NCBI RefSeq assembly: GCF_045862785.1
Contig: NZ_BQXO01000001.1
Location: 372,001 to 436,000, forward strand
Length of the DNA stretch: 64,000 nucleotides
Direction of reading: 5' to 3'
Source: Furfurilactobacillus curtus
GTDB taxonomy: Bacteria; Bacillota; Bacilli; Lactobacillales; Lactobacillaceae
The notes below the pieces were generated by a model that saw only the letters and a list, made by a program, of their open reading frames with translations, searched no databases and was not told the origin of the DNA. Made by a program: the position numbers and the translations under genes. Below, one piece after another: positions 17,422 to 26,290 of the stretch. Within the stretch, counting starts at the first letter, position 1. Every line of letters starts with the position of its first letter.

Positions 17422-18033
17422 TTAATCGAGCTTATCCCACGAAAAATCCTTGGCCTCTTGTTTATTAAGTTCATCTGCATGGTTAAGCTGTTTAGTCAGC
17501 GCAACAAAGGTCTGAAAATCAGCAAAGAGACCGTCTAATTTGGCCACCTTTTCTGCATCTTTCAAGCTACCGTCTTCATTAAACGTGCTTAAAGAATTAC
17601 CCAGTAAAAATTCAGAACTCGGCATAATCCGCGCACGTAATTCTGGTGAATCTAAAATAATGCGTAAATGTCCCTGTGCTCTTGACGAACCTAAAGAACC
17701 AAAAGAAGCACCGGTAATCATCACTGGCTTATTCACAAACGGATGAATCCCGTATGATAGCCACGCCAACGCGTTCATCAAAACCGCAGGGACTGAGTGA
17801 TCATATTCTGGCGTGCTGATGATGACACCATCAGCAGCTTCGATTTTCGCCGCCATTTCACCGATCCGTTTGGGTACTTGCTTGTTCGCAGGTTTGTTGA
17901 ACATTGGTAGCCCAGAAATATCAAGTAAATCGATTGTTGCTTGATCAGCAAAATGCTGTTTCATAAATGTTAAGAGGCGTTTGTTAGTCGACTCTGTCGA
18001 AATCGTTCCCACGATTCCAATAAACTTATTCAT
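17422..18033 (-). CDS. NADPH-dependent FMN reductase
   Basis: A 203-residue flavodoxin-fold reductase of the NADPH-dependent FMN reductase family. The GIVGTISTESTN phosphate-binding loop, STPEYDHSVPAVLMNALAWLS and SLGSSRAQGHLR segments match the paralogous domain of the next gene. AAAGGG lies 13 bases before the ATG. It is the first gene of a two-gene operon, so the two paralogues are likely to function together; the electron acceptor cannot be told from sequence. Confidence 0.87.
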   Translation of the reverse strand: MNKFIGIVGTISTESTNKRLLTFMKQHFADQATIDLLDISGLPMFNKPANKQVPKRIGEMAAKIEAADGVIISTPEYDHSVPAVLMNALAWLSYGIHPFVNKPVMITGASFGSLGSSRAQGHLRIILDSPELRARIMPSSEFLLGNSLSTFNEDGSLKDAEKVAKLDGLFADFQTFVALTKQLNHADELNKQEAKDFSWDKLD

Positions 18034-18092
18034 GTTTCGTCGTCCCTTTCATCAACCATGTTTTAGATATTGAAACTGCTTACTACTCAATC

Positions 18093-18121
18093 ATTGTAAT
18101 TAATTTCACATCAAACAACAA
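18093..18121 (-). promoter_or_regulatory. sigma-A promoter of the FMN reductase pair
   Basis: TTGTTG (18116-18121), 17-base spacer and TACAAT (18093-18098), about 60 bases before the first reductase gene. Confidence 0.6.
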
Positions 18122-18160
18122 GCGGATTCCGTCCCTTACCAACTGATATACGGCGCTTTG

Positions 18161-18189
18161 TTGACAGCGTTTTCACATGTGACGTCACA
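18161..18189 (-). promoter_or_regulatory. cre-like site and perfect palindrome upstream of FMN reductase operon
   Basis: TTGACAGCGTTTTCA at 18161-18175 matches the CcpA catabolite-responsive element consensus WTGNAANCGNWNNCW at all but one position. Partly adjoining it, TGTGACGTCACA (18178-18189) is a perfect 12-bp palindrome. Both lie 40-70 bases upstream of the -35 hexamer of the reductase promoter, a position compatible with activation. Neither has experimental support here. Confidence 0.4.
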
Positions 18190-18208
18190 AACTTTGTTGG
18201 GAAGGTAC

Positions 18209-18243
18209 AAAAAAGGTGTTTCCACCATGAATGGAAACACCTT
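18209..18243 (-). terminator. terminator of hisS-aspS operon
   Basis: A 12-bp perfect stem (18213-18224 with 18232-18243), 7-base loop, and a T run on the minus strand, about 45 bases after aspS. Confidence 0.9.
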
Positions 18244-18286
18244 GCTCAATTAATGCTGAAATCTACTGAAGTTCGTGAAAACCATA

Positions 18287-20065
18287 TTAATTCTCATCAC
18301 GTGGTTGCCGAACGGCTAGATGCAATTCGGTCAATTGTTGCGTGGTAACCTCACTCGGGGCAGCGGTCATTGGCTCCGTTGCTTTTGAATTCTTTGGAAA
18401 GGCAATAACTTCTCGAATATTGTCAGCCTCAGCAAGCAGACGAGCAAAGCGATCCAATCCGATTGCCAAGCCACCATGCGGCGGGAACCCGTAATCTAAG
18501 GCATCTAATAGGAAACCAAATTGGGCCTTTGCTCGTTGCGGCGTAAAGCCTAATGCGCTCAACATCTTTTCTTGGAGCTCACGCGTGTGAATCCGGATCG
18601 ATCCACCGCCCAGCTCTAAACCATTAAGGATGATGTCGTAACTTTGCGCATGAGCTTCATAGGGGTTTTCACCCTCGTCTAAGAAATGTTCGTCCCCTTC
18701 ATTTGGCATTGTGAATGGATGATGCGCCGGTACCCAACGTTGATCACCTTCGTCATATTCGAACAATGGCCAATCGATTACCCAGACAAAGGCAAATTTA
18801 TCCGGATCAATCAGGCCGAGTTCCTTCGCAATCGTGACGCGTAGGTAACCCAAGCTGTCTGCGACAACCTTCCGCCGGTCAGCAACAAAGAGGATTAAGT
18901 CACCGGTTTTGGCTGCAGTCGCAGTTGTTAACGCCGCAAATTGGTCGTTCAAGAACTTGGCAACTGGCCCATTAAAAGCGTCCTCAGTCACTTTAACCCA
19001 AGCGAGCCCTTTCGCCCCAAAACGTTTGATGTAATCTGTCATGCCGTCAAGTTGTTTACGTGAATAATGATCAGCACCACCTGGCACCACAATTGCCTTA
19101 ACCTGACCACCGTCAGCAATGGCCCCGCTAAAGACTTTAAATGGACTGTCTTTTAATTGCTCTGACAAGTCTATCAACTCCATGCCAAACCGCAAATCCG
19201 GTTGGTCAGTACCAAAGCGATCCATGGACTCCTGCCACGTAATGCGACTGAATGGCAAATCAACGGTCAGATTGCGTGTGTTTTTCATAACACGAGCAAT
19301 TAGGCCTTCTGTCATATCCATAATATCGTGTTGACTCATGAAGCTAGTTTCCATATCAATTTGTGTAAATTCGGGTTGGCGATCCCCGCGCAAGTCTTCG
19401 TCCCGGAAACAACGCGCAATTTGATAATAGCGATCGAACCCAGCGCCCATCAGCAATTGTTTAAACAATTGCGGCGATTGTGGCAGTGCATAAAAATGAC
19501 CAGGGTAAATTCGACTGGGAACCAAATAATCCCGAGCACCCTCTGGCGTTGACTTCGTTAAATCCGGCGTTTCAACATCAATAAAACCATTTTCGTCAAA
19601 GTATGAATGCACGGCTTGTGTGATTTTACTACGCAGGATTAAATTATGCTGCATCTCTGGGCGCCGCAAATCTAAATAACGATACTTTAATTTCAAATCT
19701 TCAGCGGCTTCGACCCCATCACTGATGTCAAATGGAGGTACCTTTGATTTGTTTAAAATCTCAGCACCGCTAACCTCCACTTCAACTTTTCCAGTTGCCA
19801 TATCAGGGTTAACTTCTTTTGCACTGCGCGCCTTAACTAAGCCGCTAATCTTAATGACGTATTCACTACGCATCTGTTCAGCAACCGCCAAGGCAGTCTC
19901 ACTATTAGCGGCGCTGAAAACAAGTTGGACAATGCCTTCACGATCCCGTAAATCAATAAAAATTAATTTACCTAAATCACGACGTTTTTGCACCCAGCCA
20001 AATAACGTGACCTGTTGCCCCTCATAACTTTCGTCGATCAAACCTGCATACTGTGTTCGTTCCAT
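18287..20065 (-). CDS. aspS: aspartyl-tRNA synthetase
   Basis: Class IIb synthetase charging tRNA-Asp. N-terminal OB-fold anticodon-binding domain (LFGWVQKRRDLGKLIFIDLRD region), motif 2 (FRDEDLRGDRQPEFTQIDME), a GAD insertion domain and motif 3 (GGLAIGLDRFARL) are all present; 592 residues is the usual bacterial length. AGGGG lies before the ATG. It is 33 bases downstream of hisS and controlled with it by the T-box. Whether it is discriminating or also charges tRNA-Asn cannot be decided by eye. Confidence 0.97.
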   Translation of the reverse strand: MERTQYAGLIDESYEGQQVTLFGWVQKRRDLGKLIFIDLRDREGIVQLVFSAANSETALAVAEQMRSEYVIKISGLVKARSAKEVNPDMATGKVEVEVSGAEILNKSKVPPFDISDGVEAAEDLKLKYRYLDLRRPEMQHNLILRSKITQAVHSYFDENGFIDVETPDLTKSTPEGARDYLVPSRIYPGHFYALPQSPQLFKQLLMGAGFDRYYQIARCFRDEDLRGDRQPEFTQIDMETSFMSQHDIMDMTEGLIARVMKNTRNLTVDLPFSRITWQESMDRFGTDQPDLRFGMELIDLSEQLKDSPFKVFSGAIADGGQVKAIVVPGGADHYSRKQLDGMTDYIKRFGAKGLAWVKVTEDAFNGPVAKFLNDQFAALTTATAAKTGDLILFVADRRKVVADSLGYLRVTIAKELGLIDPDKFAFVWVIDWPLFEYDEGDQRWVPAHHPFTMPNEGDEHFLDEGENPYEAHAQSYDIILNGLELGGGSIRIHTRELQEKMLSALGFTPQRAKAQFGFLLDALDYGFPPHGGLAIGLDRFARLLAEADNIREVIAFPKNSKATEPMTAAPSEVTTQQLTELHLAVRQPRDEN

Positions 20066-20098
20066 TCAATCCCCTACTTTCTCAAAATCAATTTGTCC

Positions 20099-21394
20099 CT
20101 AATCTTCATCAAAGTATTTGTCAAAGATGCTGGCAAAATCCGCATAAATAGCGGACATCGGTAAACTAATTTCTTCACCTGTTTGCATGCTTTTGAAATT
20201 AACGGTCTGTTGAGCTAATTCGTTGGCGCCAACGGTCATTGTAAAACGCGCGTCACGCCGATCAGCTGTCTTAAATTGGGCCTTGGGCTTCCGATCCAAA
20301 TAATCCCGATCTGCACTGAAACCAGCATTGCGGATCGCTTGAACAAGTTGCAACGTGGCCACATTTGTTTCTTCACCAATTCCCACAACATAGACATCCA
20401 GTGGGTTTGAAATTGGTGCTTCGATATCGGCGTCCTGTAATAAGAGGAGTAACCGTTCCATCCCGATGCCAAAACCAAATCCGGGTGTCTCTGGGCCGCC
20501 CAGTTCTTCAACCAACCCGTTGTAACGTCCACCGCCACAAATTGTGGTCCAGCCGTGACCAAGAACGTCAGCGTCGCTCTCAATTTCAAAAATAGTGTGG
20601 TTGTAATAATCCAAGCCACGCACCATCGTTGCGTCCACCTCATATGGAATCGCTAAGGCTGTTAACATTTGTGTCACGGTGTCTAAGTGCTTTTGGGCCG
20701 CTGGCGTTAAATAATCTAAAATTGACGGTGCACCAGCCACGATATCTTGATCTTGTGGATCCTTACTGTCTAACACCCGTAACGGATTTTTGTGCAAACG
20801 GGCCTGTGAATCCTCGCTCAGCTCATTGAAATGTGGTGTCAAATAGTCAACCAATGCTTGATGATAATCTGCCCGCGTCTGCGCATCGCCGAGTGAATTA
20901 ATGGCCAGTTTTAGTCCACTCAAGCCTAAATGAGCAAAGAAATCCATCGCCATTGCCATAATTTCCACATCTAAAGCTGGAGCATCACTGCCGAACGCCT
21001 CAACGCCAATCTGGTGGAACTCCCGCATGCGTCCAGATTGTGGCCGCTCATAACGAAACATTGGCCCCATATAAAAGACCTTGTAAGGTTTCTCTTGCTC
21101 AGGTGCATACAATTTATTTTCCACATACGCTCGCACCACACCGGCCGTTCCTTCTGGCCGCAACGCAATGTGGCGATTGCCCTTGTCGTAAAAGTCATAC
21201 ATTTCTTTGGTGACAACATCACTGGTATCGCCGGCTGATCGAGCAAAAACGTCGAAACTTTCAAACATCGGTGTCCGGATTTCGTGAAATTGATAGTCAT
21301 CAAATAATAATCGGGCCATATCTTCCACGTAACTCCATTTGGCCGATATGTCCGGTAAAATGTCTGCTGTCCCTTTTGGTCGTTGATACTTCAT
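20099..21394 (-). CDS. hisS: histidyl-tRNA synthetase
   Basis: Class II synthetase charging tRNA-His. The two histidine signatures are visible: RGLDYYNHTIFE and GGGRYNGLVEELGGP. The N-terminus YQRPKGTADILP is typical, and a C-terminal anticodon-binding domain begins near residue 330 (LDVYVVGIGEETN). GGAGG lies before ATG 21394, so the 6-codon extension is rejected. First gene of the T-box controlled hisS-aspS operon. Confidence 0.97.
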   Translation of the reverse strand: MKYQRPKGTADILPDISAKWSYVEDMARLLFDDYQFHEIRTPMFESFDVFARSAGDTSDVVTKEMYDFYDKGNRHIALRPEGTAGVVRAYVENKLYAPEQEKPYKVFYMGPMFRYERPQSGRMREFHQIGVEAFGSDAPALDVEIMAMAMDFFAHLGLSGLKLAINSLGDAQTRADYHQALVDYLTPHFNELSEDSQARLHKNPLRVLDSKDPQDQDIVAGAPSILDYLTPAAQKHLDTVTQMLTALAIPYEVDATMVRGLDYYNHTIFEIESDADVLGHGWTTICGGGRYNGLVEELGGPETPGFGFGIGMERLLLLLQDADIEAPISNPLDVYVVGIGEETNVATLQLVQAIRNAGFSADRDYLDRKPKAQFKTADRRDARFTMTVGANELAQQTVNFKSMQTGEEISLPMSAIYADFASIFDKYFDED

Positions 21395-21481
21395 AAAATT
21401 CCTCCGTTTCATCCATCACTTGTAACAATCATTCACCACTCACAATGACTTAACGCGCCGCTGCTAAATGGATTTATCAAC

Positions 21482-21689
21482 AAAAAAAGCCCTTGATCCA
21501 TATCAAGGGCGCTAAAAGCGCGGTACCACCTTTGTTTTTTCTCAGGGTAACGTCGCCTGTGACGGGATTCTCATCCACCTCAAAAGTGTCTTCATCGTCG
21601 TAGCAGTATAAGTTTTCACCAACCACTTACTCTCTAGTCTTGCCACGACCACTAATTGTCTTTATCATCGGTTTTAATGTTGTTTTCGT
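21482..21689 (-). promoter_or_regulatory. T-box leader of hisS-aspS with overlapping Asp/His specifiers
   Basis: The T-box AAAGGTGGTACCGCG lies on the minus strand at about 21533-21519. It is followed by a 9-bp terminator stem (21489-21497 with 21502-21510) and a run of T. The stem I region contains CTAGAGAGTAAGTGG and, on its 3' side, GACAC (21590-21586), which reads GAC (Asp) or CAC (His) in overlapping registers. This matches the two enzymes encoded downstream. Stem I was read by eye, not folded. Confidence 0.88.
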
Positions 21690-21695
21690 GTTTAA

Positions 21696-21724
21696 AACTT
21701 AATTTAGTTTTAGGCTTCTGTCAA
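21696..21724 (-). promoter_or_regulatory. promoter of hisS-aspS
   Basis: Perfect TTGACA (21719-21724), 17-base spacer and a weak TAAGTT -10 (21696-21701). The predicted start near 21689 is at the beginning of the T-box leader. Confidence 0.6.
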
Positions 21725-21740
21725 GTCGCTCATCCGAATT

Positions 21741-21749
21741 TGCTATAAT
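21741..21749 (+). promoter_or_regulatory. extended -10 promoter of amidase gene
   Basis: TGCTATAAT at 21741-21749 is a perfect extended -10, 46 bases before the amidase ATG. It is back to back with the hisS promoter, and its -35 region would overlap the hisS -35. Confidence 0.7.
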
Positions 21750-21795
21750 TAAGTGTAATTTATTCGATTTTCATGAAAATAAGGAAAATACCCAA

Positions 21796-22665
21796 ATGAA
21801 ATTTCTTAAACAACGTTGGTTCCAAATTTCACTAACTCTCGCCGTCACGATTACAATTGGTCTGCTGCTCTTTTGGCTTACCCGTGAACAAACGGTCCGC
21901 GTTAGTGTTGACAATTTAAATGTCCGCTCCGGTCCGAGTCTGACCAGTCGAACCGTCCACAAGGCAAAACTGAATACCCGCCTCGTTAAGCTTGGTGAAA
22001 AAAATCTTTGGTATCATGTGCGCTATGATGATCGTCATACCGGTTGGGTAGCCAGCTGGTTGGTCAATCGCCGGAATAATCTAAAACAGGCAACTGACTT
22101 GTCTGAAGCGACCATTGTTATTGATCCAGGTCATGGTGGCAGTGACTCCGGCGCCTTACACAGTCCCTCAGACACATCGCCGAAGGACATGGAAAAAACA
22201 TACACGCTAAAGGTTGCCAAGGCAGTGGCTAATGAACTACGCCAGCGTGGCGCTCACGTGGTTTTAACTCGCGATAGTGATAAGTATGTCGGCCTCGCAC
22301 CACGACCGGCCTTGGCCAATGAAATTAAGGCAGATGCGTTCATCAGTATTCACTTTGATTCGTCACCGGAAACAAATCAATCATCTGGTTTGACCACGTA
22401 TTATTATCATAAAAATCTCTCAATGGGTCTTGCTAAAGCTTTAAATAGTCAAATGAACCACTATCCCATGCCCAACAAAGGCATTGAATTTGGTAACTTT
22501 CAGGTTATCCGAGATAATGAACGACCTGCTGTTCTGCTAGAAATGGGTTACATCAATGATGCCCATGACTTTAAGGTTATCTCAGGGCTTACTTATCCTT
22601 ATCGTGTTGCCAATTCGATTACCGCCGGCCTGTCAGATTATTTTGCCAAACAAGCAGCGCAATAA
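21796..22665 (+). CDS. N-acetylmuramoyl-L-alanine amidase with SH3b domain
   Basis: A 289-residue secreted or membrane-anchored peptidoglycan amidase. A basic start and hydrophobic segment (residues about 8-29) form an uncleaved signal anchor. An SH3b domain follows (about 33-90, VDNLNVRSGPSLTSR ... GWVASWLV), then an Amidase_3 domain (105-285). Zinc ligands are visible as His in DPGHGGSDSG, Glu in MEKTY and His in ISIHFDS, and the catalytic Glu in LLEMGYINDA. No choline or LysM repeats. It has its own promoter and is divergent from hisS. Confidence 0.93.
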   Translation: MKFLKQRWFQISLTLAVTITIGLLLFWLTREQTVRVSVDNLNVRSGPSLTSRTVHKAKLNTRLVKLGEKNLWYHVRYDDRHTGWVASWLVNRRNNLKQATDLSEATIVIDPGHGGSDSGALHSPSDTSPKDMEKTYTLKVAKAVANELRQRGAHVVLTRDSDKYVGLAPRPALANEIKADAFISIHFDSSPETNQSSGLTTYYYHKNLSMGLAKALNSQMNHYPMPNKGIEFGNFQVIRDNERPAVLLEMGYINDAHDFKVISGLTYPYRVANSITAGLSDYFAKQAAQ

Positions 22666-22709
22666 ATGATCCGGTAAAATTTTCAAAATTGCTGGCCGCT
22701 CAAAAATAA

Positions 22710-22760
22710 TTTAGGCCAAAAGCAAAATGTAAATTTCATTGCCAAACTAAATAGCCCAAA
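22710..22760 (+). repeat. 3' UTR element, copy 1
   Basis: Forty-three bases (22718-22760) match 45867-45909 at 39 positions. The shared core includes TAAATTTCATTGCCAA. Flanking arms TTTAGGC (22710-22716) and GCCCAAA (22754-22760) can pair except for one A-C mismatch. It lies 52 bases after the amidase stop and abuts the terminator. Confidence 0.75.
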
Positions 22761-22814
22761 AAAACGGGGCATCAGTTGGTAAGTGACTGCACTTACCAAC
22801 TGATGCCCCGTTTT
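22761..22814 (+). terminator. bidirectional terminator between amidase and dtd
   Basis: A stem of about 20 bp built from CGGGGCATCAGTTGGTAAGTG and its complement, flanked by A-run and T-run on both sides, so it should work for both convergent genes. Confidence 0.93.
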
Positions 22815-22842
22815 GATTAACCCTCACGTCTTAATGGTTCGG

Positions 22843-23277
22843 CTAACGCTCAAAGATAATGGTCACTGGTCCATCATTAACTAACGAGACCTGCATATCT
22901 GCGCCAAACTCCCCCGTTTGTATGGGAACGGCTTCCGCTAAACGATGATTAAAAGCTTCCCACAGCGGTTTAGCAAGTTCAGGACCTGCGGCATTTGAAA
23001 ACCCCGGACGATTGCCCTTGGCAGTATCCGCATACAAGGTGAATTGTGAAACTGACAAAATTTGCCCGTGAATGTCCTGGACGCTCAGATTCATTTTGCC
23101 AGCCTTGTCACTAAAAATTCGGGTATTTAGAATCTTTTTCGCTAAGTAATCAACTTGTGCTGAACTATCTTCAGGCCCAATGCCAACTAGCAAAAGCAAA
23201 CCGTGTTCTATCTGCCCGATAACTTGCTGATCAATCGTTACGGAGGCAGCGTTCACGCGCTGTAAAACAACTCGCAT
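22843..23277 (-). CDS. dtd: D-aminoacyl-tRNA deacylase
   Basis: Hydrolyses D-aminoacyl-tRNAs (and Gly-tRNA-Ala in family members) to protect translation. The two family motifs are present: SQFTLYAD near residue 77 and the cross-subunit NDGPVTI near the C-terminus. 144 residues is the normal size. GGAGG precedes ATG 23277; the 17-codon longer frame overlaps rsh and is rejected. It lies 19 bases after rsh, a widespread pairing in Firmicutes. Confidence 0.96.
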   Translation of the reverse strand: MRVVLQRVNAASVTIDQQVIGQIEHGLLLLVGIGPEDSSAQVDYLAKKILNTRIFSDKAGKMNLSVQDIHGQILSVSQFTLYADTAKGNRPGFSNAAGPELAKPLWEAFNHRLAEAVPIQTGEFGADMQVSLVNDGPVTIIFER

Positions 23278-23296
23278 AAAATCCCTCCAGTATGCG

Positions 23297-25534
23297 TTAG
23301 TGGGTTGCTCGTAAAACTTCATAAACATCCGGAACGTTCTTAATGTTATCCATAATATGATTTAAAACATCCAAATTACGCACACCAACGGTTGCCGAAA
23401 TAACCACCATCTTGTTGTGATCAACTTTACCGGTCACCGATGATAAAAACTTTGTTGTGTTGTTAATCATTCGCAACACATCATTTAGCATGCCATTACG
23501 GTTATAGCCACGAATCTCAATATCTGCATTGTAATTGGTGCGATTGGAGGCCGGATCATCCCATTCAACACTGACAATTCGCTCACCATTAGCTTCCGCA
23601 CCCCGAACATTTGGACAATCAGTCCGGTGCACCGACACACCACGCCCCTTGGTGATGTACCCAACAATTGGGTCACCTGGCACCGGCGAACAACAGTGGC
23701 TTAACCGAACGAGCAAATTATCTACACCTTCGATAATGACCCCGTCTGAAGCGGAACGTTTAGCCTCTTCTTTGGCACTAACCTCACTAGTTTCATCGGT
23801 CTTCTCACCATTTTCAGCAAGAATTTCTCGCTCCGTTTCTGCTTGCCGATCTGCCTCACGCTGAGCACGCAAATCCGAAGTCAGTCGATTAGCGACCCCT
23901 CGTGGCGTCGAGTCACCAAAACCAATGGCTGACAATAAATCATCCGCCGACCGATAGTTCATCCGTTCCGCAACTTTGGCGAGATTATCATCAGTCATGA
24001 TCTCTTTGGGATCAAAATTCAAATCATGGAGCTGGTGGACTAACATATCTCGCCCAGCTTGAATATTCTCGCCGCGATCCATTTTGCGAAAATATTGCTT
24101 GATCTTATTTCGAGCCCGCCGCGTATGAACCAAGTTGACCCAATCACGACTAGGACCACTCGAATTCTGTGAAGTTAAGATATCAACGATGTCACCAGTT
24201 TTGATTTCCGAATCCAACGGCACAATTTTGCCATTCACTTTAGCTCCGGTCGTATGATTCCCCACTTGAGTATGGATAATATAGGCCATATCTAAAGGAC
24301 CAGCCCCTTTAGGCAGCTCTAAAACATCTCCCTTAGGTGTAAACGCATAGACAGAATCAGTGAACAAATCACCCTTGACGCCTTCCATGAAGTCATCGGC
24401 GTTAGTGGCATTATTCTGCAATTCAATAATCTGTTTAAACCAATTTAACCGATCACCATTCGTTGACTCCTGTACTTCATCAGTCTGACCTTCTTTATAG
24501 GCCCAGTGTGCAGCAACCCCATATTCAGCAACTCGGTGCATTTCTTCCGTCCGAATCTGCACCTCTAATGGCTTGCCCTCAGGTCCGATAACCGTTGTGT
24601 GCAAGGATTGATACATGTTGGCTTTAGGCATCGCAATATAGTCTTTAAATCGACCAGGCATCGGCGTCCAATGAGTGTGAATCGCACCCAATACTGCGTA
24701 ACAGTCTCGAATAGACTGAACAATCACCCGAATAGCCAACAGGTCATAAATTTGGTCAAATTGCTTATGCTTGTCGACCATCTTGCGATAAACAGAATAG
24801 ATATGCTTCGGTCGCCCATAGATCTGCGTCCGAATATGCAAATCTAAAATGGCATCTTTAATTTCGCCAATTGCCTCATTGATAATTTCGATTCGCTGGT
24901 TTCGTTTGGAATCCATGAGATGGACAATTCGATAATATTGTTCTGGGTTTAGGTAGCGTAAACTGAGATCTTCTAATTCCCATTTAATGGTACTGATCCC
25001 TAACCGGTCGGCCAACGGTGCATAAATTTCCAATGTTTCATTGGCAATCCGCCGTTGTTTATCCGGACGTAAATGCTGCAACGTACGCATATTGTGTAAT
25101 CGATCTGCTAATTTAACAATGATTACTCGGATATCATGGGACATTGCCAACAATAATTTCCGATGGTTCTCAGCAAGTTGTTCTTTATTTGAACGGTACT
25201 TAATTTTTCCAATCTTCGTAACCCCGTCCACGATTTCAGCCACGTCATCGCCAAACCGATTACGTAAATCATCTAAAGTTGCAACGGTATCCTCAACAAC
25301 ATCATGCAAAAATCCGGCCGCAATCGTCTCTGGATCCATTTTTAATTCGGCGAGAATCGCGGCGACCTGAATGGGATGCATAATGTATGGTTCGCCAGAC
25401 TGACGTTTTTGTTCAGAATGAACTTGTTGTGCATAATCATAAGCGGCACGAACTTGTGCGACATGGGCTTCATTCATGTAAGTCCCCACTTGTGTCAACA
25501 CCTCGTCAGCTGTCCAAATATGTTCTTTTGACAT
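23297..25534 (-). CDS. relA: bifunctional (p)ppGpp synthetase/hydrolase Rsh
   Basis: Long RelA-SpoT homologue controlling the stringent response. The N-terminal HD hydrolase domain is intact (HPIQVAAIL ... FLHDVVEDT), followed by the synthetase domain (GRPKHIYS, YQSLHTTVIGPEG), TGS domain (VYAFTPKGDVLELPKGAGPLDMAYIIH), a conserved-cysteine region (HCCSPVPGD, HRTDCPN) and a C-terminal ACT domain (NADIEIRGYNRNGMLNDVL). With both active sites intact it should be bifunctional. 745 residues is normal. GGGGTGAG precedes the ATG. Confidence 0.97.
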   Translation of the reverse strand: MSKEHIWTADEVLTQVGTYMNEAHVAQVRAAYDYAQQVHSEQKRQSGEPYIMHPIQVAAILAELKMDPETIAAGFLHDVVEDTVATLDDLRNRFGDDVAEIVDGVTKIGKIKYRSNKEQLAENHRKLLLAMSHDIRVIIVKLADRLHNMRTLQHLRPDKQRRIANETLEIYAPLADRLGISTIKWELEDLSLRYLNPEQYYRIVHLMDSKRNQRIEIINEAIGEIKDAILDLHIRTQIYGRPKHIYSVYRKMVDKHKQFDQIYDLLAIRVIVQSIRDCYAVLGAIHTHWTPMPGRFKDYIAMPKANMYQSLHTTVIGPEGKPLEVQIRTEEMHRVAEYGVAAHWAYKEGQTDEVQESTNGDRLNWFKQIIELQNNATNADDFMEGVKGDLFTDSVYAFTPKGDVLELPKGAGPLDMAYIIHTQVGNHTTGAKVNGKIVPLDSEIKTGDIVDILTSQNSSGPSRDWVNLVHTRRARNKIKQYFRKMDRGENIQAGRDMLVHQLHDLNFDPKEIMTDDNLAKVAERMNYRSADDLLSAIGFGDSTPRGVANRLTSDLRAQREADRQAETEREILAENGEKTDETSEVSAKEEAKRSASDGVIIEGVDNLLVRLSHCCSPVPGDPIVGYITKGRGVSVHRTDCPNVRGAEANGERIVSVEWDDPASNRTNYNADIEIRGYNRNGMLNDVLRMINNTTKFLSSVTGKVDHNKMVVISATVGVRNLDVLNHIMDNIKNVPDVYEVLRATH

Positions 25535-25567
25535 CGTCTCACCCCAAATTTAGTTATTTAACCCCTT

Positions 25568-25595
25568 ATTTTAACCGAAACTATAAATTACACAA
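25568..25595 (-). promoter_or_regulatory. promoter of rsh-dtd
   Basis: TTGTGT (25590-25595), 16-base spacer and TAAAAT (25568-25573), about 35 bases before the Rsh start. Confidence 0.6.
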
Positions 25596-25703
25596 TGCTA
25601 AAGTCTTATGCAGAACATGCGGCGGCCGTAAGTCGCTGCAAACAAAACGTATCTTGCCATCTAATTATTGTTCTCGAGGTTCCTGAAGGCGCAATCTAAA
25701 AGA

Positions 25704-25744
25704 GCAGATCCCTATCTCTCCAAAAAAGAGAAACAGGGATCTGC
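25704..25744 (-). terminator. terminator after unknown membrane gene 25785
   Basis: A 17-base imperfect stem (25704-25720 with 25728-25744, central mismatches) around an A-rich loop, with CTTTTAG following on the minus strand. Confidence 0.65.
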
Positions 25745-25784
25745 TGCATAAAAACTTTTGTTTTACCAGACAATGAGCATCTTC

Positions 25785-26183
25785 TCAGTGGTTAGCCATT
25801 AAATCTTCCAAAGCTCGCCCGTCACGTTTCTTCTTACTAGAATTAGTAACCGTCATCCCGCCTTGCTGACCATATGCAAAATAGCTCAAGCACAAATACC
25901 CAATCGCCAAATAGTAAGCATATTCGTGTGCATTCAGCTGAAATAGAAATGTAGCTGCGGCGAAAACAAATGGAAAAACCAGCAGTAACGAAACCCGTCG
26001 CTTCTTTCGGCCAATTTGCCAACCAATCGCCAGGGCGTAAAGCCCATTTAGACCTAACAACACCCACAGTACCTTGTGAAAAACGGACAGAGACGTTAAA
26101 TTAGCGAGATAAGGCAGAAGTGCCCCAAAAACAATGCCTAGTCCCCAATACTCCCAACCACTATTTTGCTTAAAACGGGCCAT
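25785..26183 (-). CDS. unknown four-helix membrane protein
   Basis: I do not recognise this 132-residue protein. Four hydrophobic segments lie at about residues 12-30, 38-58, 64-83 and 88-105, with a basic loop (GRKKRR) between helices 2 and 3 and a charged cytoplasmic tail (SSKKKRDGRALEDLM), giving an in-in topology by the positive-inside rule. AAAGGCGG precedes ATG 26183. It lies between rsmE-prmA and rsh on the same strand but is followed by its own terminator. Confidence 0.65.
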   Translation of the reverse strand: MARFKQNSGWEYWGLGIVFGALLPYLANLTSLSVFHKVLWVLLGLNGLYALAIGWQIGRKKRRVSLLLVFPFVFAAATFLFQLNAHEYAYYLAIGYLCLSYFAYGQQGGMTVTNSSKKKRDGRALEDLMANH

Positions 26184-26290
26184 ACTGCCGCCGCCTTTCA
26201 TCAAATTTTAATTATGCCGCTCATTATACCCACTTTTCACGGTAACGTCACGCACAATTACGGTGTTTTATCATTTTTTATCGTGATAAT

